Assembly (NCBI GenBank): GCA_016194825.1 | Contig: JACQAR010000084.1 | Location: 1-5,378 of the forward strand | DNA from: Chlamydiia bacterium | GTDB lineage: Bacteria; Chlamydiota; Chlamydiia; Chlamydiales; SM23-39 | DNA length: 5,378 bases | Reading direction: 5' to 3' | In this document: positions 4,204-5,378 of the stretch, one piece after another | How positions within the stretch are numbered: the stretch's first letter is position 1 | Layout: each line of letters begins with the position of its first letter | Made by a program: the position numbers and the translations under genes | Notes under the pieces: generated by a model | Told to the model about the DNA's origin: nothing | Databases searched by the model: none | The model's input: only the letters and a program-made list of their open reading frames with translations

Positions 4204-4874
4204 ATGGCTTACTATTTTGCTAATACGGACTTGCCCCCACTCACCCTTGGGCTGGCTCCCGAGATGGGCTTCAATGAAGCTAAAGAGATGCTCCGCTTGA
4301 ATCTCTCTATGCAAGATATGGAACAAGTCGAGCAGCGCTTTTAGTCTCTGAAAAATTGCCCGAGGCGCTGACCGATTTTTTACACCAATACGAATCGTCC
4401 GAAGAGAGGCTCCGCGCTTTTGGTCGGCTCTTTACTGCTCTTTATACCGACCCCTCTCATCGGGGATTTTTGAAAGAATATTTTCAATTGGAAAGGGAAA
4501 TCCAGCTGGTTTTGACCGCCTTGCGAGCCAAATACTTTGGACGCGATTTGATCAGAGAGCTCCAATTTGAAGATCCTCATGATCCCTTCGTCGCACAGAT
4601 TTTAGCCCAAAAAGATATGCCTGATTATGTTCCTCCTCTAGAATATGAGGATTTAAAAACGCTTTTTAGCGAAAATGTCTCTCATCCCAATCGATTGCAT
4701 CGCGCCATCATGCAATATCGGTTTGAAAAGATTGAAGAGCTAGAAGAGGGAAAGCCATTTTCTATTGACTCTATCTTGGGCTATATGGCGCGCCTCATGC
4801 TGGTAGAAGATTTTTGGCATTTGGATGAGCAAAAAGGCAAAGCAATTTTAGAAACCTTGAGTGAAAATGGATAA
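4204..4874 (+). pseudogene. DUF2764 family protein of the V-ATPase operon, frameshifted and probably internally deleted
   Basis: DUF2764 proteins are encoded between V-ATPase subunits E and A in Chlamydiae and some other bacteria; their function is unknown. Here the gene is split. The N-terminal part (MAYYFANTDLPPLTLGLAPE onward, 46 codons) begins at ATG 4204 after AGGAAG and stops at TAG 4342-4344. The rest lies in the -1 frame, open after 4283, with recognisable sequence from about 4332 (ALLVSEKLPEALTDFL) through GRDLIRELQFEDPHDPFVAQ, DLKTLFSEN and LGYMARLMLVEDFW to TAA 4872-4874. The two parts join to only about 223 residues, while I recall full-length members near 270. A stretch of roughly 40-50 residues, containing an NLRA-like motif, seems missing at the junction. 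Both halves are otherwise well kept, so the lesion is recent or is a sequencing or assembly error. A separate 172-aa product from TTG 4356 is possible but has no clear ribosome site. Confidence 0.75.
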
Positions 4875-5378
4875 GAATACGCATTCTTCGGGCAGTGTAG
4901 TGCAGGCCTTTGGGAACCTTTTGCACGTAAAATTTGATTCTCCGATCCGACAAGGAGAGGTAGCTAGAGTCATTGTGGGAGAGGAATCTCTTCTTGGGGA
5001 AGTGATCGAAATCGCAGGTGATATTGCAAAAATCCAGGTTTTTGAAGATACGCGTGGGGTTAAGTTCAACACCCCTGTCCATTTCATGGGGCATCTTTTG
5101 GAAGCCGAATTGGGCCCCGGCCTGCTCAGCACCATTTTTGATGGTCTGCAAAATCCGTTAGAAAAAGTAGCTGACGCAACAGGGGTATACCTAGAGCGAG
5201 GGATCTACCTTCCACCGCTGGATCGAGAGAAAAAATGGGATTTTACCCCTCTTGCCAAGCCCGGCGATGTCTTGAAGCGAGGAGATTCGATCGGTTTTGT
5301 GCCAGAAGGGCGCTTCCGCCACATGATCATGGTCCCGTTTTCCCATTTTGGGAAAATCACCATCACCAGTATTGCCAA
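4867..5378 (+). CDS. atpA: V-type ATP synthase catalytic subunit A, N-terminal part (cut by window end)
   Basis: Catalytic nucleotide-binding subunit of the A/V-type ATPase. Only the first 170 residues are present; the P-loop and catalytic domain lie beyond the window. Visible family features are the N-terminal beta-barrel start (SGSVVQAFGNLLHVKF, RQGEVARV), GEVIEIAGDIAKIQVFEDT, and the signature AELGPGLLSTIFDGLQNPL at about residues 80-98. The non-homologous bulge region follows, with PGDVLKRGDSIGFV and GRFRHMIMVPF. It closely follows chlamydial AtpA as remembered, including HLLEAELGPGLL. ATG 4867 overlaps the DUF2764 stop by 8 nt (ATGGATAA), which implies translational coupling. If so, the broken DUF2764 frame could reduce atpA translation unless the downstream part is still translated. 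No defect is visible in the portion present. Confidence 0.95.
   Translation, partial: MDKNTHSSGSVVQAFGNLLHVKFDSPIRQGEVARVIVGEESLLGEVIEIAGDIAKIQVFEDTRGVKFNTPVHFMGHLLEAELGPGLLSTIFDGLQNPLEKVADATGVYLERGIYLPPLDREKKWDFTPLAKPGDVLKRGDSIGFVPEGRFRHMIMVPFSHFGKITITSIA

Noticed and set aside
4336..4344. Programmed -1 frameshift at the DUF2764 junction
   Set aside because: The frame change is in the -1 direction, but there is no X XXY YYZ slippery heptamer in the right phase and no clear downstream structure. The joined protein would still lack part of the family.
4795..5151. Minus-strand open frames opposite atpA
   Set aside because: They are antisense to the highly conserved N-terminus of atpA and show no start signal or domain.

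Overview
The window looks like chromosomal DNA of a chlamydia-like bacterium, probably an environmental member of the phylum Chlamydiae rather than Chlamydia itself. Two operons run away from each other. The right-hand one has the V-type (archaeal-type) ATPase order subunit E, DUF2764 protein, subunit A. The left-hand one ends in a class I transaldolase. From memory, C. trachomatis also has tal (CT313) close to atpE (CT310), a DUF2764-type gene (CT309) and atpA (CT308). The recognisable proteins fit that phylum. The assignment rests on recalled family sequences and synteny, not on a search.

Left operon (minus strand, about 2965 down to 109): six genes. In transcription order they are a 72-aa secreted single-TM protein, an 81-aa protein of the same build, a 224-aa secreted protein of unknown function, an 80-aa secreted single-TM protein, a 150-aa lipoprotein, and transaldolase. 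After the first gene, which is followed by a 90-nt gap, every junction overlaps (11, 4, 4 and 1 nt), so they are probably translated as a coupled unit. The mix is odd: one cytosolic pentose-phosphate enzyme at the end of a chain of small envelope proteins. A plausible promoter with an AT-rich palindrome lies just upstream of the 72-aa gene.

Middle (about 3045-3566): roughly 500 bp without a credible gene. Its core (about 3088-3480) is visibly GC-rich and packed with hairpins and palindromes. It reads as a mosaic palindromic repeat inserted between the two divergent operons. A minus-strand open frame runs through it but is probably spurious.

Right operon (plus strand, 3567 to the end): atpE is intact. 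The DUF2764 gene appears broken by a frameshift and probably an internal deletion. atpA starts by overlapping the DUF2764 stop and runs off the window before its P-loop.

Best leads: the three tiny secreted TM proteins, all ending in His; the damaged DUF2764 gene inside an otherwise intact ATPase operon; the mosaic palindromic element; and simple-sequence tracts (a hexanucleotide repeat, G8 and T8) sitting on translation start regions of the envelope operon.
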